NCBI GenBank assembly: GCA_030621085.1
Contig: JAUXIJ010000024.1
Coordinates: 1 to 41,896, forward strand
Direction: 5' to 3'
DNA length: 41,896 nucleotides
DNA from: Candidatus Cloacimonadota bacterium
Lineage (GTDB): Bacteria > Cloacimonadota > Cloacimonadia > Cloacimonadales > TCS61
Shown here: one piece after another, positions 8,030-16,398 of the stretch
Layout of the letters: every line of letters begins with the position of its first letter
Position numbering within the stretch: position 1 is the stretch's first letter
The notes under the pieces: generated by a model
Database searches by the model: none
Seen by the model: the letters and a program-made list of their open reading frames with translations, nothing else
What the model was told of the DNA's origin: nothing
Translations under genes and position numbers: made by a program

Positions 8030-8615
8030 TATTTTGTTTCTCTACGGTTTTTAAAATCTTGCGAACATCAAAGATATAACTTATTCCTGATAGGAAGGTA
8101 ATTATAGCTATCACCCAGAAAGAGATATGAAATCCGTTCCTGATTTTTTCCTGATGAACTACTAGATGCTGTGATAAAAATGAATGATAGAGAAGAGTTA
8201 TAATAATTCCGGTTATCTGGAATATGGTCTTTAATTTTCCCCAAATATTCGCAGGAATGTATATCTTACGCCTGATATAGTAATTTCTCATAAGAGAGAC
8301 GAGTAATTCCCTGGTGAGGATAATATAAAAGGCATATACAGTTATCAGTTTCAATGGCGGAAGGGTGATGGCAAGCAGAGCTATAAGGACCAGGAGCTTA
8401 TCAGCAAGCGGGTCCATAACTTTACCGAAATCGGTGATTGCATTGTATCTTCTTGCCAGCATTCCATCAAAGTAATCGGTAATTGCGGCAATAATAAATA
8501 CTACTGTTGCCCAGCGTAAACTATTTTCGGTATGAATGAGAATAGCAAGCCAGAAAAAGACGGGGACGAGAAGCATTCGGAAAATGGTTAATGAATTTGG
8601 TATATGTTTTTTCAT
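8022..8615 (-). CDS. pgsA: CDP-diacylglycerol--glycerol-3-phosphate phosphatidyltransferase
   Basis: Inner-membrane enzyme that joins CDP-diacylglycerol and sn-glycerol 3-phosphate to give phosphatidylglycerol phosphate, the committed step to phosphatidylglycerol. The CDP-alcohol phosphotransferase signature is complete: D47-x2-D50-G51-x2-A54-R55-x8-G64-x3-D68-x3-D72. The N-terminus (IPNSLTIFRMLLVP) is the typical PgsA start, and about six membrane segments follow over 197 residues, normal for the family. Its ATG overlaps the ftsX-like stop codon (TGATG) and its own 3' end overlaps the lipoprotein gene, so it is embedded in a coupled operon. Other CDP-alcohol transferases are possible in principle, but length and N-terminus favour PgsA. 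Confidence 0.92.
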   Translation of the reverse strand: MKKHIPNSLTIFRMLLVPVFFWLAILIHTENSLRWATVVFIIAAITDYFDGMLARRYNAITDFGKVMDPLADKLLVLIALLAITLPPLKLITVYAFYIILTRELLVSLMRNYYIRRKIYIPANIWGKLKTIFQITGIIITLLYHSFLSQHLVVHQEKIRNGFHISFWVIAIITFLSGISYIFDVRKILKTVEKQNNA

Positions 8616-9397
8616 CAGATATTTTTTCCTAAAAATATCCTGCTCATCAAAATGCTGATAATTATGGCAGCAAATTCAACACCGAATAACCTGTAATCAA
8701 TTTGAATATTTATATATTTGAAGTACATTGCAGCAAAATAAAGACCGGTAGCCAGCAGTAAAGGAACAAAACATAGCCAGAGTGAATTCAGCAAGAATTG
8801 TTTACGGCGTACCTTTCTATTGCCACCGGAAGATCGGAAGATTTGCCAGAAATCATTGCTTTTTATTTCGAAATGAATTCTTAAGAATACTGAAATGAGT
8901 AAAAACAAGACCAGTATCAGGGCATTTCCACCATAAAATATTTTCGTCAGTAATTTCAGCTTATCCCGGTTTAATTGCCATAGGTCGCTGTCATAATTTA
9001 TTGTCAGTTCTGTATATCCAGAAGAAGTGAGTATTTTTTTCAACTCTTCTTTCTGCGGTGTTTGAAAGGCTGTTCCATCAAAGGAGATATTCATCAGGCT
9101 GGGCAGCCGATACGAAGATAAGATATCTTTTGCATTATCCAAACCATAGCCGGAGATCAGTTTTTCGGCAATTATGGAATCGGCTTCGATAGTGATGTTT
9201 CTAATGTAGGAAAGATCGTCCAATTCTTTAGCTAGCGAATCCAACAGGATAACATCGGTTGAAAAAATAAGCATTGGCAGTTCGGAGATGTTGGCTTCTA
9301 ATACTTTTTTCTGGTGATTATAACCGATGTGCAGTAAATTCCAGGTTGCCAGTAGAATGATGAGTATAATTATCTGAAAAAAGATTCCCTTTTTCAC
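8615..9397 (-). CDS. ftsX: FtsX-like permease subunit
   Basis: A 260-residue membrane protein with one N-terminal membrane segment (about 7-23), a roughly 130-residue extracytoplasmic domain, and three C-terminal membrane segments. This is the FtsX topology. In the extracytoplasmic part there is a MLIFSTDVILLDSLAKELDDLSYI stretch comparable to the cell-wall-hydrolase-contacting domain of FtsX. FtsEX couples cytoplasmic ATPase signals to peptidoglycan hydrolases at the septum. The start is a GTG overlapping the ftsE-like stop codon (GTGA), so the two subunits are made in step. It is divergent, but order and topology support the call. Its ATPase partner looks degenerate. Confidence 0.72.
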   Translation of the reverse strand: MKKGIFFQIIILIILLATWNLLHIGYNHQKKVLEANISELPMLIFSTDVILLDSLAKELDDLSYIRNITIEADSIIAEKLISGYGLDNAKDILSSYRLPSLMNISFDGTAFQTPQKEELKKILTSSGYTELTINYDSDLWQLNRDKLKLLTKIFYGGNALILVLFLLISVFLRIHFEIKSNDFWQIFRSSGGNRKVRRKQFLLNSLWLCFVPLLLATGLYFAAMYFKYINIQIDYRLFGVEFAAIIISILMSRIFLGKNI

Positions 9398-10011
9398 AGT
9401 ATCACCACTCTTTTATCCTGCACTCTACAGGTAATATCGAAATGTTCCATTTTATTTTTGGAAGTTGCAAATAGGGAAGAGCCACTATTGAGAGCATATT
9501 CACAAATTTCCAGAGCTTTCAAAAGGTTTTTTCCATCGAAGAAGTTATCCATATCGTCTATAAGGATAAGATAAGGAAGCTGGATCACAGCCCTGATAAG
9601 TTCTACAAATTTTTGAGAAGAAAAAGGAAGTTTATTTACCTTCGTTCCGATTTTTTCGTTCAGTTCGGCTATCGAACATAAATCTGTAATCTTTTGTTTT
9701 TGTCTCGAACTCATGTTTTCCAGCGGCAGAGTAATGTTCTTCCACACAGATTCATTCATTAAAAGATGTATATGGTTTTCTATGAGAATTGTTTTCTTTC
9801 GTTTCTTATAGAAAAGCGGCGGTTTTTCTTTGATGAGGATGGAACCTTCGAATTTTGTGAAATCACCATGGATAGATCTGAGAAGAAGTGTTTTGCCAGT
9901 GGAATTATCTGCAAAGAGATTTATCCTTTTCCCACCGGTGAACAAAATGTCGTCTATCAGCATGAATCTTTCATTTTCGAAACTCAGAGTAAAATTTTCA
10001 ATTTTAAGCAT
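9394..10011 (-). CDS. ftsE: FtsE-like ABC protein with degenerate ATPase motifs
   Basis: A 205-residue ABC-type ATP-binding protein coupled to the FtsX-like gene by a 4-base overlap. The fold is recognisable, but most catalytic motifs have drifted. The Walker A is ADNSTGKT (34-41), with the first Gly replaced, although GKT remains. The Q-loop position reads LIENHIHLL without Gln. The LSGGQ signature has become LPFSSQK (128-134). Walker B is LILIDDMDN, with Asp in place of the catalytic Glu. The switch His is absent (FATSKN where FATHD is usual). It may bind ATP without turning it over normally. In the divisome FtsE normally gates peptidoglycan hydrolases through FtsX. It overlaps the methyltransferase gene by 8 bp. 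Confidence 0.75.
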   Translation of the reverse strand: MLKIENFTLSFENERFMLIDDILFTGGKRINLFADNSTGKTLLLRSIHGDFTKFEGSILIKEKPPLFYKKRKKTILIENHIHLLMNESVWKNITLPLENMSSRQKQKITDLCSIAELNEKIGTKVNKLPFSSQKFVELIRAVIQLPYLILIDDMDNFFDGKNLLKALEICEYALNSGSSLFATSKNKMEHFDITCRVQDKRVVIL

Positions 10012-10621
10012 GCTTCAGTACCACTAACACCTTTTTTTTATTTTCCGTTTCGAAGAATATAATTTTTTCTTTAAATTTTAGGTCAACTCTTTTCGCAGAA
10101 ACCCAAAGTTCATTTATTCTGCTCATTGGATAGAGCAGGTATGCCTTCCCTTCTGAGTTTAAATTTCTTTTCACAGCATTTAGAACATCATTCATAGTGC
10201 ACTTGATTTCATGCCGGGAAATTGCTCTCTCTCGAACTGGACTGATTCTACCATCGATCTTTGGAAAATACGGTGGGTTTGAGATGATCAAATCAATTTT
10301 TTTTTTCGCTGAAAAACTCTTCAGATCTGAACATAGAAACAATGGATCAACTTCTGCTAATCGGGAATTATCTTTAGCCAGTTTTACTAGGTGGGGCTGG
10401 ATATCGATTCCGGTAATTTTCCAGGTGGGACGATAATAACTCAGCATTATGGAAATAATACCGTTTCCACTGCCCAGTTCAAGTACAGATAATCTTTCTG
10501 TTTTGAAATGGTGTAGCATTGTTTCTACCATAAAAGCCGTATCTGAAGTGATCGATTGACCGCTGCTGGTTTGGAATATTGTTTTACCAAATGGCAACTT
10601 AACCGGTATTTTATTTTCCAT
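10004..10621 (-). CDS. tRNA1(Val) adenine-37 N6-methyltransferase-like
   Basis: A class I SAM-dependent methyltransferase resembling TrmN6/YfiC, which methylates N6 of A37 in tRNA. It has motif I LELGSGNGIISIML, an acidic motif II (GIDIQP) and the catalytic NPPY motif, followed by the GRISPVRERAISRHE stretch typical of TrmN6. I place the start at the ATG at 10621 (MENKIPVKLPFGKT). An upstream ATG at 10705 would add 28 residues that overlap the dut 3' end and look unlike the family. No clear ribosome-binding site distinguishes them. The gene follows dut by 37 bp and overlaps the ftsE-like gene. HemK/PrmC-type methyltransferases share NPPY, so the substrate is inferred. Confidence 0.82.
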   Translation of the reverse strand: MENKIPVKLPFGKTIFQTSSGQSITSDTAFMVETMLHHFKTERLSVLELGSGNGIISIMLSYYRPTWKITGIDIQPHLVKLAKDNSRLAEVDPLFLCSDLKSFSAKKKIDLIISNPPYFPKIDGRISPVRERAISRHEIKCTMNDVLNAVKRNLNSEGKAYLLYPMSRINELWVSAKRVDLKFKEKIIFFETENKKKVLVVLKHA

Positions 10622-10658
10622 TGTGGTTTTTTTAGCAGTGGGGATCAGACCTAAGAAG

Positions 10659-11096
10659 CTAATGTGAAGTGTGCCCGAATCCTCCGCTGCCGCGTGTTGT
10701 TTCATCCAATTCTTCAGTTACCGCAAAGTCCACAATTTCATGCTTGGCAATTACCATTTGAGCTACGCGTGTTTCCGGTGTGATGATAAAATCTTCCTTA
10801 CCATAATTAAAGAGAATGATCTTGATCTCTCCCCGGTAGTCGGCATCGATAGTACCAGGTGCATTCAAAATACCGATCCCATGTTTTATAGCAAGTCCGC
10901 TGCGTGGACGGATCTGTGCTTCGTAACCGGCAGGAAGTGAAATAGCAATACCAGTGGGAACCAGTTTTACTTCTCCTTTTTTCAGGATGATATTTTGCTG
11001 ATGGCAGGAATAAAGGTCGTAACCTGCAGCGTGTGTGCTCATGCGGTGTGGCAATTTAGCAGATTTATCTATTTTTTGAATTTTAACTTCGATCAT
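10659..11096 (-). CDS. dut: dUTP diphosphatase
   Basis: Trimeric enzyme that hydrolyses dUTP to dUMP and pyrophosphate, keeping uracil out of DNA and supplying dTMP synthesis. At 145 residues it is the standard bacterial length, with all conserved motifs in order: AAGYDLYS (motif 1), RPRSGLAIKHGI (2), GTIDADYRGEI (3), RVAQMVI (4) and the Gly-rich C-terminal arm RGSGGFGHTSH (5), which closes over the active site. The start ATG abuts the ispA stop codon. Cytoplasmic, constitutive housekeeping gene. Nothing odd is seen. Confidence 0.97.
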   Translation of the reverse strand: MIEVKIQKIDKSAKLPHRMSTHAAGYDLYSCHQQNIILKKGEVKLVPTGIAISLPAGYEAQIRPRSGLAIKHGIGILNAPGTIDADYRGEIKIILFNYGKEDFIITPETRVAQMVIAKHEIVDFAVTEELDETTRGSGGFGHTSH

Positions 11097-11989
11097 TAAA
11101 ACTTTCTTGTGAGCACAAAATCACAGAGCATCATAAGAAGTTCCGCTTTTTCGCCGTAAGGTTCCAGCAAAGTTTTTGCTTCTGTGATAAGTTTTTCTGC
11201 CATCTCTCTGGATTTTTCCACTCCGTATACTGCCGGAAAGGTAGCTTTCTGGGCTTTTTTATCTTTACCGATGGTCTTACCCAGAGTCTGCTGTGAGCCT
11301 TCTATATCAAGGATATCGTCAACGATCTGGAAGGCCAGTCCAAGTTTATTTCCAAATTTTTCCAGACGTTCCTGATCTTCAGCGGAAGCTTTTGCTAAAT
11401 AGCATCCAAAGCGGATAGGCAAGTTGATCATACGGGCTGTTTTATTAGTATGAATATATTCCAGGGTTTCTTTACTTACATCTTTACCTTCGCTAATGAT
11501 ATCCACCATTTGTCCGGCGATTAATCCTTTATTTCCTGCTTCCCGTGCCAATTCTTGTATAAGCTGTAGTTTCAGTTTTTCATCGATATTTGCTGTTGTT
11601 ATTGCTTCGAATGCAAAAACCAGGAGTGAATCTCCGGCAAGAAGAGCAATATCGGAACCGAAAACAACATGACAGGCTTTTTTACCGCGTCGATATTCAT
11701 CATTATCGATTTCCGGCAGGTCGTCGTGAATAAGTGTGTAACTATGCAGCATTTCTATAGCTCCAGCTATAAGGAGAGTCTTCTTAATATCATCATCGAA
11801 TAAAAGGTAAGTGTTTATCAATAAATATGGGCGCAATCTCTTTCCACCTGCGAACAGTGTATGACGTATTGCTTTATGTATCTGCTTGGGATATTCGTCT
11901 TTACGAGGTAAAAACCGGTCTACTTCTATGTTAACAAGTTCTCGTTTTTCTTTCAGATCTTTTTTAAGCAACATTCTATTGGTGCTCAT
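11096..11989 (-). CDS. ispA: Polyprenyl (farnesyl/geranylgeranyl) diphosphate synthase
   Basis: Condenses isopentenyl diphosphate with allylic diphosphates to make C15/C20 prenyl diphosphates for quinones and for undecaprenyl carriers of cell-wall synthesis. The 297-residue protein has both Asp-rich motifs: DDLPEID at 89-95 (the FARM, in the DDxxxxD form typical of bacterial FPP synthases) and DDILD at 224-228 (the SARM). GGKRLRP near residues 48-54 binds the diphosphate. The gene is preceded by xseB with a 4 bp overlap. xseB-ispA adjacency is common in bacteria and supports ispA over longer-chain synthases. Exact chain length cannot be read from sequence alone. Confidence 0.93.
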   Translation of the reverse strand: MSTNRMLLKKDLKEKRELVNIEVDRFLPRKDEYPKQIHKAIRHTLFAGGKRLRPYLLINTYLLFDDDIKKTLLIAGAIEMLHSYTLIHDDLPEIDNDEYRRGKKACHVVFGSDIALLAGDSLLVFAFEAITTANIDEKLKLQLIQELAREAGNKGLIAGQMVDIISEGKDVSKETLEYIHTNKTARMINLPIRFGCYLAKASAEDQERLEKFGNKLGLAFQIVDDILDIEGSQQTLGKTIGKDKKAQKATFPAVYGVEKSREMAEKLITEAKTLLEPYGEKAELLMMLCDFVLTRKF

Positions 11990-12207
11990 TTTTCCTCTTT
12001 TATAGTGTTATCTTTTTGCAATTTGTTAGTTAAAACTTCTATTTTGTTTTCTACTTTCTCCAGTTTTTCATTGCAATACCGGGCTAGTTCAGATCCTTCT
12101 TCAAACAGATTAACTATTTTATCCAGTTCATCAACGCCACTTTCCAGGGTTTGAACTATCTCTTCCAGTCTTTTTAAAGCTTCTTCAAAATTCAATTTAT
12201 TTTTCAT
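11986..12207 (-). CDS. xseB: Exodeoxyribonuclease VII small subunit
   Basis: A 73-residue, almost wholly helical protein with the XseB core: NFEEALKRLEEIVQTLESG, then ELDKIVNLFEEGSELARYCNEKLEKVENKIE, matching the two-helix coiled-coil family. With XseA it forms exonuclease VII, which degrades single-stranded DNA from both ends. XseA is not in the window. It overlaps ispA by 4 bp, the usual arrangement, and begins with an ATG 72 bp downstream of the peptidase gene, so it may be the first gene of its own transcript or a continuation. Confidence 0.93.
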   Translation of the reverse strand: MKNKLNFEEALKRLEEIVQTLESGVDELDKIVNLFEEGSELARYCNEKLEKVENKIEVLTNKLQKDNTIKEEK

Positions 12208-12278
12208 GATTTACCATTATCATAAAAGCAATTCGTTTGCAAGGTTTTTTTTATTATGTAAAAAGAACGAAGACAAAG

Positions 12279-13214
12279 TTATTTATTGGTAATGACTATA
12301 TCATCTTCCAATTTATTCAAATATTTATATGGATTACGATATTTATTATACCTGAGAACTTCGTAGTGCAGATGGGTTCCTGTAGATCGACCGGAATTAC
12401 CCATTTCCCCAATGATCTGTCCTCTTTTAACTTCATCTCCTTTTTTCACATACATCTTATGAAGGTGAGCGTAATTTGTCTGGTAGCCGAATTTATGAGA
12501 GATAGCAATAAATTTACCAAAATATTTCTGCTTTCCGGTAGACCTTACTACCCCGTCGGCAGTTGCGTAAATAGGTGTTCCTGTTATATTTCCAAAGTCG
12601 AGACCATAGTGAAAAGTACGTTGTCCTGTGATGGGATGAGTTCTCCAGCCATATGGGTCGGAAATACGACCATAGGTAGGATAAATGGAAGGTGTGTTTT
12701 TGTATAAAGCATCTTTTAATTCTACCAGGTTATAAAGTTGTTCATGGGACTGATAATCGAATTTAACTTTACTCTTCAACTGAACTATTTTGTTTAATGT
12801 GATGTTATAATCCAGATTCAACCCATCGCTGTAAGTAAAGGTGGTATCTACCTGAGGAAGACCGCCTACACCCATTTCCCTGATCTCTTTGTTGATCGAT
12901 TTGAAATTTTTATCGGAACGGATATTATCTTCCCAATTTTCCATTAGTTTTAATTTGGTCATGATAGAATCTATTTCAAAAGAAAGTGTAAACAAGCGTT
13001 CTTTTAACAACTCATTTTCTTTTATGATATTTTGAGCCTCAGCTATTTTATTATGATTGTAAGCAACATATGCTATGGAGCCTATAAAAATTAAAACGAA
13101 AGCCATAGCTACAGCACAGAAAAAAAATCCAGTCTTTTTGGGTATGCTCATGTTGAAAGGTCTGGAAGACTCTGTAGTGGAAAGAGCTATATGCCAACGT
13201 TTCGAAACAGACAT
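12279..13214 (-). CDS. M23 family metallopeptidase (peptidoglycan endopeptidase)
   Basis: A 311-residue inner-membrane-anchored protein with a cytoplasmic N-terminus, one membrane segment at about 28-52, a coiled coil to about residue 95, then a C-terminal LytM domain. The zinc ligands of an active M23 peptidase are present: HYGLD gives His202 and Asp206, and HLHYE gives His281 and His283. It should therefore cut peptidoglycan cross-links rather than act as a non-catalytic EnvC-type activator. The block HPITGQRTFHYGLDFGN is typical of the family. It heads the minus-strand run that also contains the ftsEX-like pair, a plausible functional partner. A TTGACA hexamer lies about 50 bp upstream of the start. 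Confidence 0.92.
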   Translation of the reverse strand: MSVSKRWHIALSTTESSRPFNMSIPKKTGFFFCAVAMAFVLIFIGSIAYVAYNHNKIAEAQNIIKENELLKERLFTLSFEIDSIMTKLKLMENWEDNIRSDKNFKSINKEIREMGVGGLPQVDTTFTYSDGLNLDYNITLNKIVQLKSKVKFDYQSHEQLYNLVELKDALYKNTPSIYPTYGRISDPYGWRTHPITGQRTFHYGLDFGNITGTPIYATADGVVRSTGKQKYFGKFIAISHKFGYQTNYAHLHKMYVKKGDEVKRGQIIGEMGNSGRSTGTHLHYEVLRYNKYRNPYKYLNKLEDDIVITNK

Positions 13215-13651
13215 AAATTTCCTTTAAATAAATTTTTATACAAAAGAAAAAAAGTAATCATTAATGTCAAGTTATTTAACCTTGCATCATTGCTGTAGTT
13301 AACAGCTTTTTAAGCTATCTGGAAAAAATAGAATTCTACTTTTTTTATAAAGATCAAATTAAATAATTACATTCGCCATAATTATTCTTAATAACATATT
13401 TATGCAAAAGGTATGCCAACACCATTTATAACAAAGCAATTCCTGGAACTGCATGCTATAATTGTAGTTATTTCATATATCTTTTGAAGTTAATTTCATT
13501 TATAATAAATTTATTGGGTCAGATTCGGGCAAGTTGTGACAAAGTGTACCTTATTTCTATAATTATTATTAATGTTATTTGGAAATAAATTTCTTGACCT
13601 TGTGGAGAAAAAAATATTTGAAAAGAGAAGAGTAAAATTCGGGGAGAAAGC
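13215..13651. other. 437-bp divergent intergenic region
   Basis: A gene-free stretch between the minus-strand M23 gene and plus-strand ptb, very AT-rich and therefore likely to hold two divergent promoters. On the minus strand TTGACA occurs at 13265-13270. On the plus strand TTGACC occurs at 13594-13599, but neither has a convincing -10 box at ideal spacing. Short inverted repeats (AGCTTTTTAAGCT near 13308) are present. I see no RNA gene or riboswitch. Confidence 0.4.
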
Positions 13652-14548
13652 ATGATCAAGAATTTTGATGATTTATTGAACAAAGTGAAAAAGATGCCGA
13701 ATAAAATCGTCGTTATTGCAGCAGCACATACAAATTCTGCTTTGGAAGCAGCTATCATGGCAAAGAAAGAAAACATTGCCAATAGTTTGTTGATAGGAGA
13801 TAAAACCATAATAAAAAAACACCTGAAAGAAAATGCTTCCGAATTAACCGATGCATTTGAGATTATCAATACAGGCTCAAATATGAAGTTAGCAGCAAAG
13901 ATATCTGTAGAAGCAATAAACGAAGGAAAAGCAGATATTATCTTGAAAGGTAAATGTGATACAGCAACCCTTCTGAAGGCAGTTCTGGATAAAGAGGATG
14001 GATTAAGGACCGGGGAGATATTGAGTGATGTGCTGGTTTATGAACATCCTGAAAAGTTGATCTTAATGAGTGACGGAGGAATTAATTTATATCCTACACT
14101 TGAAGAAAAAATATCAATAATCAAAAATGCTGTTAAAGTGGCTCACGGACTTGAAAATCCAAAACCCAACGTTGCTCTTCTGGCGGCAGTAGAAGTAATT
14201 AATCCTAAAATGCCCCCAACAATCGATGCCAGTATTATTTCAAAAATGAACGATAGAGGTCAGATAAAAGGATGCATAATCAACGGACCGCTTGCCTTTG
14301 ATAACGCCGTGAGCGAGGAGGCTGCAAAGATGAAGGGCATAGAATCTGAAGTTGCAGGAAAAGCAGATGTGCTGATTATGCCTAATATCGAATCCGGAAA
14401 TATCTTTGGCAAATGCCTTACCTACTATTGTAAGTACCGTGTAGCCCATGTGGTAATGGGTGCCAAAGCTCCTATCCTTATTGCTTCCCGTGCCGATAAT
14501 GCTGAAACCAAAATGCTTTCTATGGCACTGGGTGTGTTGAGTGCGTGA
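13652..14548 (+). CDS. ptb: Phosphate butyryltransferase family protein
   Basis: Reversibly transfers an acyl group from butyryl-CoA (or another branched or short acyl-CoA) to phosphate. The acyl phosphate is normally used by a butyrate kinase to make ATP. The 298-residue protein has the Ptb/Pta fold throughout: the N-terminal VVIAAAHTNSALEAAIMAKKE, a central KGKCDTATLLKAVLDKEDGLRTG loop, and the C-terminal IMPNIESGNIFGKCLTY and VMGAKAPILIASRADNAETK blocks. Its length fits Ptb rather than long Pta. The start has GGGGAGA eight bases upstream. No kinase partner is next to it, which is unusual. Fermentative energy metabolism is implied. Confidence 0.9.
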   Translation: MIKNFDDLLNKVKKMPNKIVVIAAAHTNSALEAAIMAKKENIANSLLIGDKTIIKKHLKENASELTDAFEIINTGSNMKLAAKISVEAINEGKADIILKGKCDTATLLKAVLDKEDGLRTGEILSDVLVYEHPEKLILMSDGGINLYPTLEEKISIIKNAVKVAHGLENPKPNVALLAAVEVINPKMPPTIDASIISKMNDRGQIKGCIINGPLAFDNAVSEEAAKMKGIESEVAGKADVLIMPNIESGNIFGKCLTYYCKYRVAHVVMGAKAPILIASRADNAETKMLSMALGVLSA

Positions 14549-14656
14549 CTATCGGTTAATTTGTTACCTAACATATTTATTCTGAAACATGCTGGAAAAA
14601 TTCAAAGTATCAATCAAATGAGCTTTTTTTCTAAATATGGGTAAAGGAGATACAAT

Positions 14657-15034
14657 ATGACAAAGAAGCATCTTATCGAAAAAGCAAAAGAAGTTTCCAG
14701 AAAAGCATATGCACCTTATTCAAATTATAAAGTTGGAGCAGCACTTCTTACGAAATCTGGAAAAGTATACACCGGCTGCAATGTAGAAAATTCTTCTTAC
14801 GGACTTACTAATTGTGCAGAAAGAACTGCGGTTTTTAAAGCTGTATCCGAAGGAGAAATGGAGTTTAAAGAAATGGTGATCTATGCTGAGTCTCCCAATC
14901 TTCCCACTCCGTGTGGCGCCTGCCGTCAGGTTCTTTCCGAATTTGGTCCAGAACTAAAAATAACAATTATTTCCAATAAAGAGCAACTGGAAACTTCAAT
15001 TTCAGAATTACTTCCCTTAGGATTTAGATTTTAA
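14657..15034 (+). CDS. cdd: Cytidine deaminase
   Basis: Hydrolytically deaminates cytidine and deoxycytidine to uridine and deoxyuridine in pyrimidine salvage. The 125-residue, single-domain, tetrameric type is complete: the zinc site is TNCAERTAVF (Cys53, proton shuttle Glu55) and PTPCGACRQVL (Cys86, Cys89), with substrate-binding GCNVENSSYG before them. AAGGAG sits ideally before the ATG. It lies between ptb and trxB on the same strand with gaps of 108 and 74 bp, so the three may share a transcript or have separate promoters. Nothing unusual is seen. Confidence 0.97.
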   Translation: MTKKHLIEKAKEVSRKAYAPYSNYKVGAALLTKSGKVYTGCNVENSSYGLTNCAERTAVFKAVSEGEMEFKEMVIYAESPNLPTPCGACRQVLSEFGPELKITIISNKEQLETSISELLPLGFRF

Positions 15035-15108
15035 TATTTAACAGCATTAAACTTAATTTGCTTTTGGAATGAAATTGAATACATTATAGCAAAAAAAATG
15101 GAGAATAC

Positions 15109-16047
15109 ATGGAACTTAATACACAATATGATGTTGCCATCGTAGGTGGTGGACCTGCCGGGTTAAGTGCAGCGATCTATGCTGCCCGGGGCGGCTTGAA
15201 AACAGTAATATTCGAAAAAGCGCTTGTTGGCGGGCAGATAACCGTAACTGCCGAAGTAGAGAACTATCCCGGATTTGAAGAAAGCGTCTCCGGTTTCGAC
15301 ATTGTAGAGAAAATGCAGAAACAGGCAGAAAAATTCGATGCAGAAATTAAAATAGAAGAAGTAAAAGCTATCGGGCTGGAAGGACTCTGTAAGATAGTAG
15401 AAACAAACAAAGCAACCTACAGCGTGAAATCTGTTATTATTGCTACTGGAGCACATCCTCGCAAACTCGCTGTTCCGGGTGAAGAGAAATATACTGGTCG
15501 AGGTGTTTCTTATTGTGCTACTTGCGATGGAGCTCTTTTCAGGGATAAAGTAGTAGCTGTGGTAGGTGGGGGAGATTCTGCAGTAGAAGAAGCTATGTTC
15601 CTTACAAAATTTGCCAGTAAGGTTTATATTATTCATCGCAGAAATCAGTTACGAGCTGTTAAGATTTTGCAGGAAAGAGTATTTGCCAATGAAAAGATAA
15701 AAATAATATGGGACTCTGTAGTACAGGAAATCCAAGGTGGCGACTTCGTAGAAAATCTTTTACTTTATAATAAAAAAACCAAAGAAACCAGCGAACTACC
15801 GCTTGATGGTGTTTTCATCTTTGTGGGTATTATTCCCAACAGTGAACTGGTAGAATCCAGAGTTGATTTTGATGAGCAGAATTTTATAAAGACAGATGAA
15901 ACCATGCACACAGAAATACCTGGCGTTTATGCTGCTGGTGATGTTACACACAAAGTTTTACGTCAGATTATTACTGCTGGTTCCGATGGAGCTACTGCAG
16001 CTTTCTCAGCAGAAAAATGGATTGAAGAAAACCAGGATAACTTTTAA
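15109..16047 (+). CDS. trxB: Thioredoxin-disulfide reductase
   Basis: Low-molecular-weight FAD enzyme that passes NADPH electrons to thioredoxin. The 312 residues show, in order, the FAD-binding GGGPAGLSAAIYAARGG (from residue 13), the redox-active CATC (Cys136, Cys139), the NADPH-binding VVGGGDSAVEEA, and the C-terminal FAD motif GVYAAGDVTHK. HRRNQLRA after the second Gly motif contains the basic residues that favour NADPH. The ribosome-binding site is GGAG upstream of the ATG. A strong terminator follows 21 bp after the stop codon. Confidence 0.97.
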   Translation: MELNTQYDVAIVGGGPAGLSAAIYAARGGLKTVIFEKALVGGQITVTAEVENYPGFEESVSGFDIVEKMQKQAEKFDAEIKIEEVKAIGLEGLCKIVETNKATYSVKSVIIATGAHPRKLAVPGEEKYTGRGVSYCATCDGALFRDKVVAVVGGGDSAVEEAMFLTKFASKVYIIHRRNQLRAVKILQERVFANEKIKIIWDSVVQEIQGGDFVENLLLYNKKTKETSELPLDGVFIFVGIIPNSELVESRVDFDEQNFIKTDETMHTEIPGVYAAGDVTHKVLRQIITAGSDGATAAFSAEKWIEENQDNF

Positions 16048-16068
16048 TCAGGATATTTTATAGCAAAA

Positions 16069-16088
16069 GGCACCTCAAATGAGGTGCC
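16069..16088. terminator. Bidirectional intrinsic terminator
   Basis: A perfect 9-bp inverted repeat, GGCACCTCA / TGAGGTGCC, with a two-base AA loop lies between convergent genes. On the minus strand the hairpin is followed by TTTT and further T-rich sequence. On the plus strand the trailing sequence GGAATAATTA is weaker. It probably ends both trxB and the rodA-linked transcript. Confidence 0.85.
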
Positions 16089-16120
16089 GGAATAATTACT
16101 TAAAATAAAAATATAAAAAA

Positions 16121-16387
16121 TCAGGCAAGTTCGAACTCTTTTATTTCTTCACCCTCCACATAAAGGTACTTCGGTTTTACCGGAGTTCCTGTCTTCTTGA
16201 TCTTGTCGCTGTCACCGTCATCCACCAGCCGCCAGATCTCCCACGTCTCGCCTTTGCCGTCTATACAAAAAGTAATCTTCTTTTTCATGAAATCATCAAT
16301 AATGAACTGGATAGAATTTAGGGGTTCGGCTTTTGTAACAGGAACACAGAATTTCTTGCGTTCATAAAGATACTTTTCTTTTATCAT
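16121..16387 (-). CDS. Hypothetical 88-residue protein
   Basis: A small soluble acidic and lysine-rich protein with no signal peptide or membrane segment. GGAGGAAGA before the ATG gives it a strong ribosome-binding site, and it follows the preceding gene by 11 bp, so it is probably the last gene of the rod-shape transcript and ends at the terminator. The distinctive piece is KITFCIDGKGETWEIWRLVDDGD, which could form a beta-hairpin. I recognise no family. Its link to cell shape is only positional. Confidence 0.7.
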   Translation of the reverse strand: MIKEKYLYERKKFCVPVTKAEPLNSIQFIIDDFMKKKITFCIDGKGETWEIWRLVDDGDSDKIKKTGTPVKPKYLYVEGEEIKEFELA

Positions 16388-16398
16388 TCTTCCTCCAT

